Assembly: GCA_015227615.1 (NCBI GenBank)
Contig: JAALGZ010000010.1
Span: 124,001-188,000, forward strand
DNA from: Labyrinthula sp. Ha
Lineage: Eukaryota; Sar; Bigyra; Labyrinthulida; Labyrinthulaceae
DNA: 64,000 bases
Reading direction: 5' to 3'
Positions 1 through 9,906 of this stretch are shown here, piece after piece (positions within the stretch are counted from its first letter, which is position 1; each line of letters opens with the position of its first letter). The notes below the pieces were generated by a model that worked only from the letters and a program-made list of their open reading frames with translations, made no database searches and was not told the origin of the DNA. A program made the position numbers and the translations under genes.

Positions 1-2
1 TT

Positions 3-854
3 CTTTTCCTGGATAATTGTCGAGAAGAAACAAATATTATGACTTTGAAAGAATTTGAAGATAAATCTTATTCTTGTGGTTTTGACGATTGGGAAGTTGA
101 GAAAATGCTTCAAATATATTCAAAAGCTGGTTTAATTTGTTATTTTCCTTATTTAGCTTTGGAAGCAGATGAAAACTATATATTTTTTGCACCTTCTTAT
201 CTTGCTCAAGCTTTAGGTAAGTTTATAAGAGATCCAAATTTTCATGAACTTGCTTTTAGAATTCCAAGTAATAAATTTTCTTTATATAGAATTTATGTTG
301 ATAAAGGAAAACTAAATAAAGAACTTTTTAATATTTTATTAAAAGAATATTCTGATAAAGAAAAGAAATATATTTTAAGTTTGGCTTTGAATAGTTTGGT
401 TTTGATACCTGTAGAAAAAGAAAATGATGTTTTTATTCTTCCTGAATTACTTCCTGAACTAAAGAGAGGAAAAATAAAACCTTCTTTCAGAACTGATATT
501 CAATTTATTTTCGGAAGGTTTCTTCTTTTATCTACTTTTGTTATTCTTGTAAACTTGTTTAAATCACAAGAAGAAATTACTCAAAGTTTTGTGTATAAAG
601 GTTTTGCACGTATGATTTTTGGAACTGAATATGTTATTGATATTTTTATATCAAGTGAAAAATCTATAGCTTTCACTTTCGTTCAAAGTAATCATAAAGA
701 ATATTTGAATAACTTACTTGAAATTATAATACCAAAGTTTAGAAATAGAATCATTGAGGATTTCGAAGTTCTTGATGCAAACAGAGAAGTTATTCCTAAA
801 CCTACTAAAAAGAGAAATAACTTCTTTAAAAGTTTATTTAATAAGTTTCATTAG
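3..854 (+). CDS. Roco-family GTPase, COR-domain C-terminal part (copy A, cut by window edge)
   Basis: The reading frame is already open at the first bases and runs to TAG at 852-854, so this is the 3' end of a longer gene. Up to about position 495 the protein is nearly identical to the second half of the complete Roco gene at 35181-37769, where the same residues follow a Roc GTPase domain. It therefore covers the COR (C-terminal of Roc) dimerisation domain; the Roc domain lies outside the window. After about 495 the two proteins diverge sharply, and this copy ends in a basic tail (KPTKKRNNFFKS). There is no kinase domain after COR. An internal ATG at 39 is not the true start. The DNA downstream is also duplicated, so this is a paralogue from a segmental duplication, not an isolated fragment. 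Confidence 0.85.
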   Translation, partial: LFLDNCREETNIMTLKEFEDKSYSCGFDDWEVEKMLQIYSKAGLICYFPYLALEADENYIFFAPSYLAQALGKFIRDPNFHELAFRIPSNKFSLYRIYVDKGKLNKELFNILLKEYSDKEKKYILSLALNSLVLIPVEKENDVFILPELLPELKRGKIKPSFRTDIQFIFGRFLLLSTFVILVNLFKSQEEITQSFVYKGFARMIFGTEYVIDIFISSEKSIAFTFVQSNHKEYLNNLLEIIIPKFRNRIIEDFEVLDANREVIPKPTKKRNNFFKSLFNKFH

Positions 855-1489
855 TTCTTATTGCAAGAAAAATCTTTTGAGAGACTATCTAGTTTTGTAT
901 TGGAATAAATGTTGTTTATTTATTTTAACTTATGTTTTCTATCTTTTTAAATAAAGAAAACTTTGAAATTATATAACTTTATTCTGGAAAGTTTATTTTA
1001 TTCAGAGCATAAAAAATAATAGTTCAACTATATCTATTGTAAAACAAATATTTTTTTGGTTTAACTCACAGTTTCAATGAAAGTAAGAAAACCATTCAAG
1101 TTTTTCAAAGCAAAAAAACTTTCTTAAATAACCTGTTGGTATGTTTACACAAAAAACATATATTTCCTGAAGATAATGTGATTTAAAAGCTTGATAGAAA
1201 GTCTGATTCAATGAACAAAAACTAAGTATTCATGTTCAAATTTATTCAATATTTAAGTGTTTGCTTATGACAAGGCAAAGTATTACTTTATGTTAAAGAA
1301 GCAATTCCAAACAAAATATATTGTATGATCTACTATCTTTTTTAACTTTATCTTTATTAAACATATAGTTTAAAAAAATCTGTCTTGGATTATTCTGATC
1401 CATTTGTCACCATATAAATCTGAAATAAACCCAATAGACCTTTATAAATACAAAAGTTGCTGTAAACTTCAAAATAAACACTTAGTGTT

Positions 1490-2790
1490 TTTTCTATTTA
1501 GGAGGCTCAGAAAAAACACATTACGCGTTTCTATTGACCATATTTTATTCCTTACAGCTCCATCTTCCGAATATATCTCAACTCTCTCATTCTCGTTGAT
1601 ATTGTTTTAGCATCTTTAAATACATTTTACGATTATTATTGCGGTTCTTTAAATACAAAATAAAATATTCCTTAACAGATTTTTCTTTTGAAAAAAGTGG
1701 TTTATAATCCATAATGACTGTGTATAAATTATTATCTACTGTATACAAATTACTGCGAAGAGTTGGATATCCGTTTTTCTTATATCAAACTAATAGAAAT
1801 ACAAAACCCTTTTTGTTAATTTGTAAAAAGAACCTTTTCTAATTATTTGATAAAGAATTTATATACCTTGTTTTGTTCTTCTGAATCCATTTATTTTTGC
1901 TTGGAATTACTAATATATTTCTTAAGAGTTGGTTTCTAAATTTTTAGAATATCTTTGTTGATAAGTTAATTAAACTTCTGCAAAAGCTTAATTGGAGTTA
2001 ACTGATCCAATATCCTATTTAATCACAGAATGTTCTTGCTATAATTATCTGCATAAGTTTTTGTGCTTCTTTCACTGGAATTTATCTTAGTTCAACTAAG
2101 CCAAAATATTCTAACCATGATTTTCGTTTCAGTTATACTTCTTGACGATATGTGTTTATTCTTAAGTGCTCAGGATTCTGCCCATTTATATATTAACTAA
2201 AGAAACATAAAACAATTTTATAGATTTTTTTTCTATATTTTCAAAATGTACTGTGATTTTTCTGTGTTTCAAAGTTGCTTCATTAAGATAAAGATATATG
2301 CTTAATAGTTTTTCTTTATGTGTTTTACATTCTTTTCCTTACAGAAGCGTCCAATAAAATAAATAAAATCTTTAACTCGAACTGCATCACCAATATGATA
2401 ATAATTAATAACTTTAGTTTTATTTTTGCCTCTACTCAACAGAAAAGTTAAATAATTTTTTCTCCATGAGACAAAAGTTGTGTTTCAAAGAATTTATTAC
2501 TTGTCAACTTTACATACAGCAGACATAAGTCTCTCAGCTTCAAAACTTTAAGTTCATCAGTATCAGTTTTTAAATATATATGATTTTGTATTTTCTGTGA
2601 CCTTTTAGCTTCAATTTGAAAACTAGCTAAGAATCTAAGAACAACCTTTAATTTTGCTTTATTATAGAGTTTTTAACTAAAAGAATTTGTGCTGTGTTTT
2701 TAAGTCTACTAGAATAAGAATACATTCATCTGAAAGTCTATGAATATTAATGAATTTTGATATTTTGCAACTTGAATTCATGAATTTTAG
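1490..2790 (-). pseudogene. Decayed minus-strand gene downstream of Roco copy A
   Basis: Reading the minus strand gives stretches of protein-like sequence interrupted by stops and small indels. The same stretches occur at the matching place in copy B (38510-39870). Around 2340-2420 the frame reads IGDAVRVKDFIYFIGRFCKE, which looks like the start of a BAH-type chromatin domain (GDxVxV...IGRI); I treat that only as a resemblance. Near 1500-1600 both copies encode VEIYSEDGAVRNK. Several stops fall at the same positions in both copies, so the gene was probably already dead before the duplication. Function unknown. Confidence 0.4.
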
Positions 2791-3140
2791 AAACAGTTTA
2801 TAAAACTTTGTTCTTATTTTGTAAGGCTCTATTTTATTTGATTATTAAGATTGAAATATTTCATCTTAGAATAATATTTAAAGCGTCTTGAAAAATGAGT
2901 TTAGTTATGTTTAATTATATTCAAAGAGTTTTATGATAAATGAAAAAAAGAATTCTTATTTGGATATTTTTGTATTCAGTTCATTATTTTATTGGTTGTA
3001 ATATTTATAACGGATCAGTAAATTAATCGAAAACTTTATATTGTCCCGGTTTTTCTACTGGAATGAATCTAAAATTGAATATTTCAATTTGGAATTATAA
3101 ATGGTATAACGATGTGGATAAATTTTACAGAATCTTGGAT

Positions 3141-3600
3141 ACCTGCCTGAGAATAGTTTTGCTTTTGGTATATCCGTCAAGCAATAGAAGAAAAAGAAAG
3201 GAAAAAAATTAAACACCATATATTAAGAATCATATATTATGAAATAGAGCTGTTATTTTTCTATTCACAGATGTATAGTTCAATCTTATTAACACATAAA
3301 ACCCGCAATATCTAGCCATACTTTTTGATCAGTTTTTTAAGTTGATCTACAATAACACTGCCTATGCTTGAAGTATATAGTCTCTGTTGTAATATCCTCA
3401 GTGAGACGAAAGTTCCTTAATATTAAGTATTTAGTCATTTATGGAGGTGAGTTTTAAGTTTGGTAACAGTTTGTTTTTTTGTCCAGTGTAAATAAACAGC
3501 TGTGTTTGAGATTCACTTCCCGAGAAGGCTCCCTGTTCCATATCCTGGCTCGTGCTACCTGAACCCTTTCTAGCTTTCTAGGTTTCTAGTGGCCTTCAAA
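3141..3600. other. No gene seen
   Basis: AT-rich sequence just past the end of the Roco-linked duplication. I see no open frame, repeat or RNA signal here. Confidence 0.5.
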
Positions 3601-6480
3601 CCTTCCCATCATGCTTCTGTTTCCCATTGCCCCAGATAGATAACGTATAACAAATAATATGTTCATTAGGGTTAATCATATTACTGAAACTACAGCTCGT
3701 TAATACAAACAGTCTAGACAACTAAACAGTATTATTCAAAATATTTTTATAGGCTCATTAAAAAACAAATTTTTTCTCAGAGTACATTGCTATCACATTT
3801 ATCTCAATTGAAACCGTTAACAGCAATAAATACTTTATAACAGTGGAACTGGTGGCTAATGCTGATAATGAAATGCAGCTGAATCGACCCCAAACTCACT
3901 TATTTTAGAGCTTAACCTATATTTAAAAGTTTCTCTCCAAAAACTCCTAAATAAAAATCATATGAATTACTTAATCTAGAATTTAATTTTTTAAAACAAC
4001 AAATATTTACTCACAAGCGCAATAATATTACATAAACAAAATATAAAAGGGTATCTATCTCGGCCTAGACTTTTCTTGAAAAATCCTACCACATATTACT
4101 TGGAAGGTATTTAAAATTTTTGTTTTTCACCGTATAGAATATAAGATTGTTAACGTTAAACTTTGGGTCTACATACTTATAATACAAAACGTAAAGAAAA
4201 CAAAGAGTATTAAAATTAGATTCAGTGAGGTGTTCTTATCACCTACTACTTTTCTTATTTTAGAAAATAATAGAAAAACGTACTTTAATCATTTTTTAAC
4301 ATGTTGCAGTTCTTATCTTTACTTTTAGTAAGTTATGCTATGGTTAAAGTTTGCACCTATGTATTTATGAACGTCTGGTATTTTCAAATGAAGCTCTTGT
4401 TTCCTTTATATCTTACTAAACTCTGCTTTAAAGTGTTTTTTAGCCTACGAGGCTTATTCCATATATATTTTACATAATAGTTGAATCTAGTTTCTTTTCA
4501 ATTGAGCACTGAAAGATACATTTCTATTCTATTCTTTTGTGGTTAATCTGTATTTTGGGTGTAACCTCAAGTAACTGTAAGGATTATTTTCAGATAATTC
4601 TAAAGTGATTAAGACAAAACTTATTTTATTAGAGCTCTTCTAAGCCTCCATTCCATAAGAGACAATATACGACTTGGTATAGTTAGTTTTAAGTAGGGCG
4701 CAAATTGCAACCAAATGTAGCTCATTCATTGTATCTCGACAGGAAAACAGTAGAAAAGGTTACGTCATCTCTTTGAATTTTCAGATACAGTTGATATATT
4801 AACATTATTCCCTATATCCAGTAATGGGACTTCATTGTTTTGTTATTATGGGACAGTGAAAGTTCTATCAACGTTTTTCCAAAATGCAATTTAATGGCCA
4901 TATAATCAAAAATAACTTTTCAGTTCTTCTACAAAGCACAAAACATATTGAAAACTAAACTTAATTTTCTCTCGTATATTAATTCAAAGGCTTGAAAATA
5001 TATAATGTATCAATAACCATGATTACAGGAAATAACATATTTTGTATTTCTTAGTTCTTGTCAAGAAAATTCCCTCAAATACAATTTTAACAGCCACAAT
5101 GTACTTCACTTAGAAAAAAACTTTTCTAAACATATACTTTGTCAATTTATTTGATAAGGATATCCACTTTAAAGCCTACGAAATGCTGGTTTTAAAGCTT
5201 CTTTTCACTAAGATTTCAAATCTCTATAAAACCATACATTCAAGCGCAACATCACGAGGAACAGCTCCATAGATAGTCTCTTCTCTCCTAATCTATATAA
5301 ACAAATCATTTTTTACTTTTCAAACTATTTCCCAAGGTTTTTCGTTTTTGGTTAACTGAAATTGAGCTAAACTTAACTCAAAAAGTCAAATGTTGAAAAT
5401 CTGCACATCTGAAAATACGAAATCATTTAGTTTTGCTAGAATCCCCTAGATTTTGGAAACCAGGCTAACCATAACATCGAAAAAACAAGATCTGAAACAT
5501 TTAATCCTATTTTTTACGAACTTTTTAATGTATTTTCTAAGAAAAGTAAATATTCGGAGAAAATGTTATTTTTTGAAACTTAAATCCGTGCAATACTTCA
5601 AGAAATAATTGTCTAGAGATTAAGCAGATTTGAGCAGCTAAAAAAACAGGTAAATTTAGGTTTAGGAAAAAAATCTTCAAAATCAGAGTATTCTGTATGG
5701 ACTTTCTAGCAATGTATCCCATTTCCTAGATCTTAGAAACTCTGAAAAAGGTTAACCTTAAATTTCAATTTTTTTAAAATAGATGATATCTAGTAACGAA
5801 ACCCTCTTAATGATAGTTTTCACCTAAAGATATATAGAATTTTTTAATTCTCTGAGCTTAGTTCCAGAAAAATTAAAAAGCGCCCCTATTAATCTCAGAC
5901 ACAGTTATTTGGCTTAATATAACTTGGTTTCAGAATCAACTACAGAACATTCAAAACTAAGATTTCAATGAATCAACTAAGAAATGTGGATACTACCTTT
6001 ATATAAGAAAAATTTCCAGGATTTTAGAAAAGAAAAGGATTAATTTTAGGACCTTTCCTGATCTTAATTAAATAAAACTCTGTTATATTATTGATTATTT
6101 TCATATATAAATAAATGCTTTTCCTATTTCTACACTTGACAAAGTGTTAAAAAAATACATAAATTGCAGAAACAGGATGCTTCTTAATTGAACAAAAAAT
6201 GTACGTTTAATCTTGAAAAAGCTGTGTTATGGCTATTTATTTGATGTATTTTAGGCTGAAACTAATTTTTTTGGGAAAGTTAAGTATGTTAAACTTTGAT
6301 TCATTATACGTAATTAGTATCATTTTAAAGAGAAGTATGTGTTGCTCTTTATTTTCTTTTGGAAATAATGATGTGAGAGTGGTGAAAATGTTCTTATGTT
6401 TTATTTTGACTTTTTTTAATTCCTGTATCCTCGATATTACTTTTTCCTGAACCCAATAAAACCAAAAATCACTAATGTCT
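3600..6480. repeat. Duplicated non-coding block, copy 1 (partner 27966-30010)
   Basis: Several islands match 27966-30010 in the same order: the segment at 3790-3895 (also in the hAT element at 50870-50950), the stretch at 4490-4560, and 4720-5470. Copy 1 is longer and diverged. The match fades near 6480, where both copies have a sequence beginning ctgaacccaat. Short open frames at 5537-5722 (minus) and 6229-6450 are not conserved in the partner and are unlikely to be genes. Confidence 0.6.
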
Positions 6481-6687
6481 TAACAATATTCTGAAGAGGG
6501 TCGTCACTCCTTTTCCTTTAGCTGGTGAGACTCGGTGTGACTCACAATAATATATGTTCATATGTTTTATTTAATGAGAAAGACCCTTTATACGGATTAA
6601 GATCAATCTAACAAAAATTGATAAATTTCTAGAGTCATTTGATAAAAAAATACAACTGCAAAAGCTATGCTCAAGACTATAAAGCAG

Positions 6688-7302
6688 TAAAATTGGAAAC
6701 AATGCTTTTGTTTGATTTGGAGCGATGACAACGATACTAGATTACTTGCCCCTGATAACAAAACTATATTTTTCGGAGATTTGTATAACTATATCCGTTC
6801 GAGTGTTGATGATAAATAACAGGAGGGAAAACATTTAAAATATAAGAAAATTATGCGACATTTTGTCGAGAAAACTGGGAGATCTGAAGACATGGATGAG
6901 CATGGACAACAATACTCGGACTTCATGCTCAAAATAAGCACTGGAGTTGTCAACATGGTAGTAAATTACTTTCCTAAGTCCGGGTCAGTAATCAAACAGG
7001 CATGGATTTTCAAGATACATTTCCTCTTAGATTAGTGGTGAGATATTTGTGATTACCAAGAGAGTGATGAGTTAAACGATGTTATTGAAAAGGTGGCCCT
7101 AGAAATAGATAGTTTCATTTGTTTAGAAGGTGATACTCTAGTGACTAATATATTGAAGAAAACCAAACTGGGGATTAGATTTTTGCTTAAAGGTATAAAC
7201 AGTTTAATAGCAGCAATTAATATTAAGCCAAGCCGTGGAGAGTTATTGCGCTATTTGGATCTTGGCGCCATTGCAGGAAATACCGACATTCTTGCAGAGT
7301 GA
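6688..7302 (+). pseudogene. Decayed gene, unknown family
   Basis: One plus-strand frame reads protein-like sequence for about 200 codons, interrupted only by TAA near 6818, TAG at 7033-7035 and a TGA six bases later. The longest open parts are 6853-7035 and 7093-7302, which share the frame. The composition (mixed charged and hydrophobic residues, no long A/T-derived runs) looks like real coding sequence, unlike the flanks. I recognise no domain. No short GT...AG intron removes the stops, so I call it a pseudogene. Confidence 0.4.
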
Positions 7303-7754
7303 AGAATATGAAACCGATATCTCCAACTCTTGAAAGCGTCTCTAGGAAACTCTTAGCTATTCAAAAAGTTAGCCTCATATTGGAAAGAGTATTCTTCTCG
7401 GTCGATTTGAACTTCGAGGTAAGGAAAATATGACGAATCAAACTTTTATGAGGAGAATGAACGTGAGGGAGTTTATGACAATATAAGAATTTTTTAATCT
7501 CGGGTTCTTAAGATTATTTATTCTTTTAGCCCAAATCTTCTTCCTTTTTTAGCCATTAAAAATTATTTTTTCATAATTTTTACTTGTTTTCCAGTCAAAG
7601 ATAAGAATAATTATACTCCCTATAGAAAGTTTAACATGGAAAAATCTGAAATTATACTTAAGAACCATTACTCTAACGCCATTTTATTGCATATTTCAAG
7701 TTTTATTTTCTTTGGCCTAACCTTAGTACTTCTGCTAACAAACAAACGTATCTT

Positions 7755-8100
7755 AGACAGCTCAGCCACATAAAATCTCCATCAAGTAGAAGACAACTAG
7801 TTTTGAACATTCAGCGAACAAATTATTCTTTGTTCAGTTATGAAAGTGAATTCTCTTTCTATCGGTATCATCTTTTATGTTCATACAAGGATTTTTTCTT
7901 ACTTGTTTGGTTTTGATCTTTAGCAGGAAGAGAAAATTTGGTTTTTGTTGAATTTCCCAAAATATACCAGTACGTACCGTTACATATTGTGCTTACCGAA
8001 AACTCCAACATTTTCACGGATATACCGTTAAAGTTAAATCCTATATGATGCCTTGTGATATTAACGGTAAGAAGATTTGTTGGAAAGCCATCGTTAACTA
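7755..8100. repeat. Fragment of the hAT-type MITE family
   Basis: 7761-8010 aligns with 50969-51190, inside the complete MITE at 50413-51335. Both share a stretch reading atctccatcaagtagaagac and, near the end, cagtacgtaccgtta. Several accggta/taacggta-type motifs typical of the element ends follow to about 8090. This copy is clearly diverged and has no recognisable terminal duplication. Confidence 0.6.
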
Positions 8101-8672
8101 TCGATATATTTAATGCGACAAGAAATTCGAATTGTATGTTTTTCCACCTGAAATTTATGGGGAGTTGCTATTTGGAACTACTGTACCGGGATGTTCCATT
8201 ATAACAGCCTATACACGAAACTCAAGGATTATAGTTTAACAGAGTTATTTCCTTTGAAAGGGTTTTCCTTTATTTTATGAATAAAATCTCATCAGCTGCA
8301 AAGAAACGTATCATTGATACAATATGTATGTTTTCTAATCTTCTTTTAGTGTGAGCTTTTCAAAAAAAAAACTTGACTGAAGCTATGTAGCATTTATTCA
8401 TATGTTAATCTAGTATCAGACAAGATGAACAATTAAGTTTATTATTGCCCTGCAAAAAAGAAAAAATATTCTCCATGTTAAACTCTCTTAATATATCGAA
8501 GTGGTTTTGCTACTTGTTCAGTTTAGGTTATATCACAAATGATGACCCACTCATTTGTTATTCCTGAAAGTAGAGCATTTTAGAATTCAATTCTTATCTC
8601 TGATGTATTGAAATATTATCTACCTTTCCACCAACTTATTATCTGAATAAAGTTATGTTGACATAATATTTT
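8101..8672. other. No gene seen
   Basis: AT-rich spacer between the MITE fragment and the gene island. No supported frame on either strand. Confidence 0.5.
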
Positions 8673-8957
8673 TTAGTTTCCTATATAAACAATCTCATAT
8701 CCAACTTTAACTTTTTCTCCTAGATCAACAAACTGTTTACTATCCTTGTTTACTAGAATTGATTTATATGAAGTAATTCTTTCTGTTCCAATCCAGAAAT
8801 TAAGAACCTTTTCTTTAGGTCTAAGATATATTGAAACTCTGTTTATGGACAACTTAACCAGATGGTATTTTTCTTTGCACTGAAAACTCAATAAAATCTT
8901 TTCCATTACGTTTTGCACCAAATAAGTTTCAATTAATCTAATTTTGAAACTCTTCAT
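8673..8957 (-). CDS. Small hypothetical protein (94 aa)
   Basis: An uninterrupted minus-strand frame begins with ATG (8957-8955) and ends with TAA (8675-8673). The protein is basic and soluble-looking, with no signal peptide or membrane segment. Its residue composition is balanced, unlike chance frames in this AT-rich DNA. I recognise no family. It lies about 250 bp downstream of the interrupted minus-strand gene and follows the same strand as most of the gene island up to 21.1 kb. It could also be a last exon of a longer gene. Confidence 0.45.
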   Translation of the reverse strand: MKSFKIRLIETYLVQNVMEKILLSFQCKEKYHLVKLSINRVSIYLRPKEKVLNFWIGTERITSYKSILVNKDSKQFVDLGEKVKVGYEIVYIGN

Positions 8958-9211
8958 AAGTTTTTATTTAATAAGTAAACTTCTCCGAGTTTAAGTTACA
9001 CTGAACAATGATGATCAAATCTCACAACAACGTCTGGCGTTTTTTCTACTTGAAGCTCAAAGCTGTAATTCCCAGTTTTTCATGGTAAAAGAAAAACACT
9101 ATATATTAAGGATAAATTTTTAAAAAGCAACTTTATGCAACAGGAGTAAACTCGCCTAGTTTCAAAATGTTTTCCGGTACCCCCCCCCCCCGCAATATAA
9201 ATAGCTGTACA
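8958..9211. other. Spacer with a 12-base C run
   Basis: Intergenic DNA between two minus-strand reading frames. It contains an uninterrupted run of C at 9180-9191, striking in an AT-rich sequence. Confidence 0.6.
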
Positions 9212-9520
9212 TTAAATAGTAGGTTTTTCAAAGTTTCTGAGCAGATTATATTCAGTTAAGGGTTCTTTTTGGGACATTTTATACTCCGAGAGAAACAACT
9301 TAGAGCTATCTAAATCGTTACATGCTTCCTAAAATCTACTGAATCTTTTTTGATACATCAACTTTACTACCAAAGGTCTATCAAGAATAAATTTATTTTC
9401 TGTAGTAATGTTGAATAGAAGTACATTTACAGTTCCATCAATAGAAGACACCAACTTTGTCTGGAACTCAACATTACGTCGCAGGAGAGAAAAATAATAA
9501 GTAAAAAGGGCTTTCAAGTA
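9212..9520 (-). pseudogene. 3' half of an unknown gene split by the retrotransposon
   Basis: On the minus strand an open frame enters from the LTR border at 9520 and reads protein-like sequence (for example EFQTKLVSSIDGTVNVLL) to about 9331. Removing a 30-bp GT...TAG intron there keeps the frame open through LTEYNLLRNFEKPTI to a TAA at 9214-9212. The matching 5' half lies at 17308-17631, on the other side of the retrotransposon. The 6 bp next to each LTR (caagta and catgta) differ at one base and look like an imperfect target duplication. Joined across it, the frame stays open at the border. The protein family is unknown. Confidence 0.6.
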
Positions 9521-9687
9521 TGTCCACCCTATGTGGACTAGGCCGCAACGGTTCATTAATTATGATATATTAAGCAACAAGCCGTTTGACATATGTGTAA
9601 TATAACTAGCGGTTAAGACACCTAATTAAGATCTAAGTTTTGATATATAAAAGAAGACTTCAGATCAATCTACCTAGATATACGACA
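9521..9687 (+). repeat. 5' LTR
   Basis: It begins TGTCCACCCTATGTGGACTA and ends CGACA. The first bases contain the inverted repeat GTCCAC...GTGGAC, which can fold into a hairpin. Compared with the 3' LTR it differs at two adjacent bases in the middle, one in the TATA region and two near the end. Confidence 0.97.
9644..9653 (+). promoter_or_regulatory. Probable TATA box of the 5' LTR
   Basis: TATATAAAAG lies 35 bp before the LTR end. In the 3' LTR the same place reads TATACAAAAG. Transcription would start near the LTR end, leaving a very short R-U5. Confidence 0.5.
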
Positions 9688-9735
9688 TTATTCGAATAAC
9701 GTAAAAGTTATTTAGAGAGATACAAGATTACACTC

Positions 9736-9906
9736 ATGGCTCCTCCTACTAAACAGAAAAAAGACAAAGATCCTACCCAAGAAGCCAAAAAGCCTGATGA
9801 AAAAAGTGAAACGGCCGTTCAGGATGCCGTTACTCCGGACATGGATAAACCCGAGGAAGAGGATTTCATGGAGACACATAGCGATAAGGAAGAGAGTCTT
9901 AGGTAG
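9736..9906 (+). CDS. N-terminal Gag frame (56 aa)
   Basis: The first ATG of the element opens a 56-codon frame rich in Lys, Asp and Glu (starting MAPPTKQKKDKD) and stops at TAG 9904-9906. The next frame, one base back, is open from 9903 and continues into Gag with no ATG near its start. The two are therefore probably one Gag protein, joined by a -1 ribosomal shift near AGTCTTAGGTAG or separated by a single-base mutation in this copy. I see no classical slippery heptamer, so a mutation is at least as likely. Confidence 0.65.
   Translation: MAPPTKQKKDKDPTQEAKKPDEKSETAVQDAVTPDMDKPEEEDFMETHSDKEESLR

Larger units (their letters stand above)
1..3140. repeat. Segmental duplication, copy A (partner 36985-43990)
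   Basis: This segment, which includes the Roco 3' end and about 2.2 kb of non-genic DNA, matches 36985-43990. By eye the downstream part (about 945-3137) is roughly 85-90% identical with small indels. The match stops near 3137 and 43990. Copy A lacks the 3.8 kb Crypton-like insertion of copy B and shows the uninterrupted target at about 2951-2954. No intact gene is visible from 855 to 3140; one decayed minus-strand gene is listed separately. Confidence 0.85.

Noticed and set aside
9329-9556. A 75-residue minus-strand protein with its start inside the 5' LTR
   Set aside because: The start lies in retrotransposon DNA. The part outside the LTR is better explained as an exon of the gene split by the insertion.
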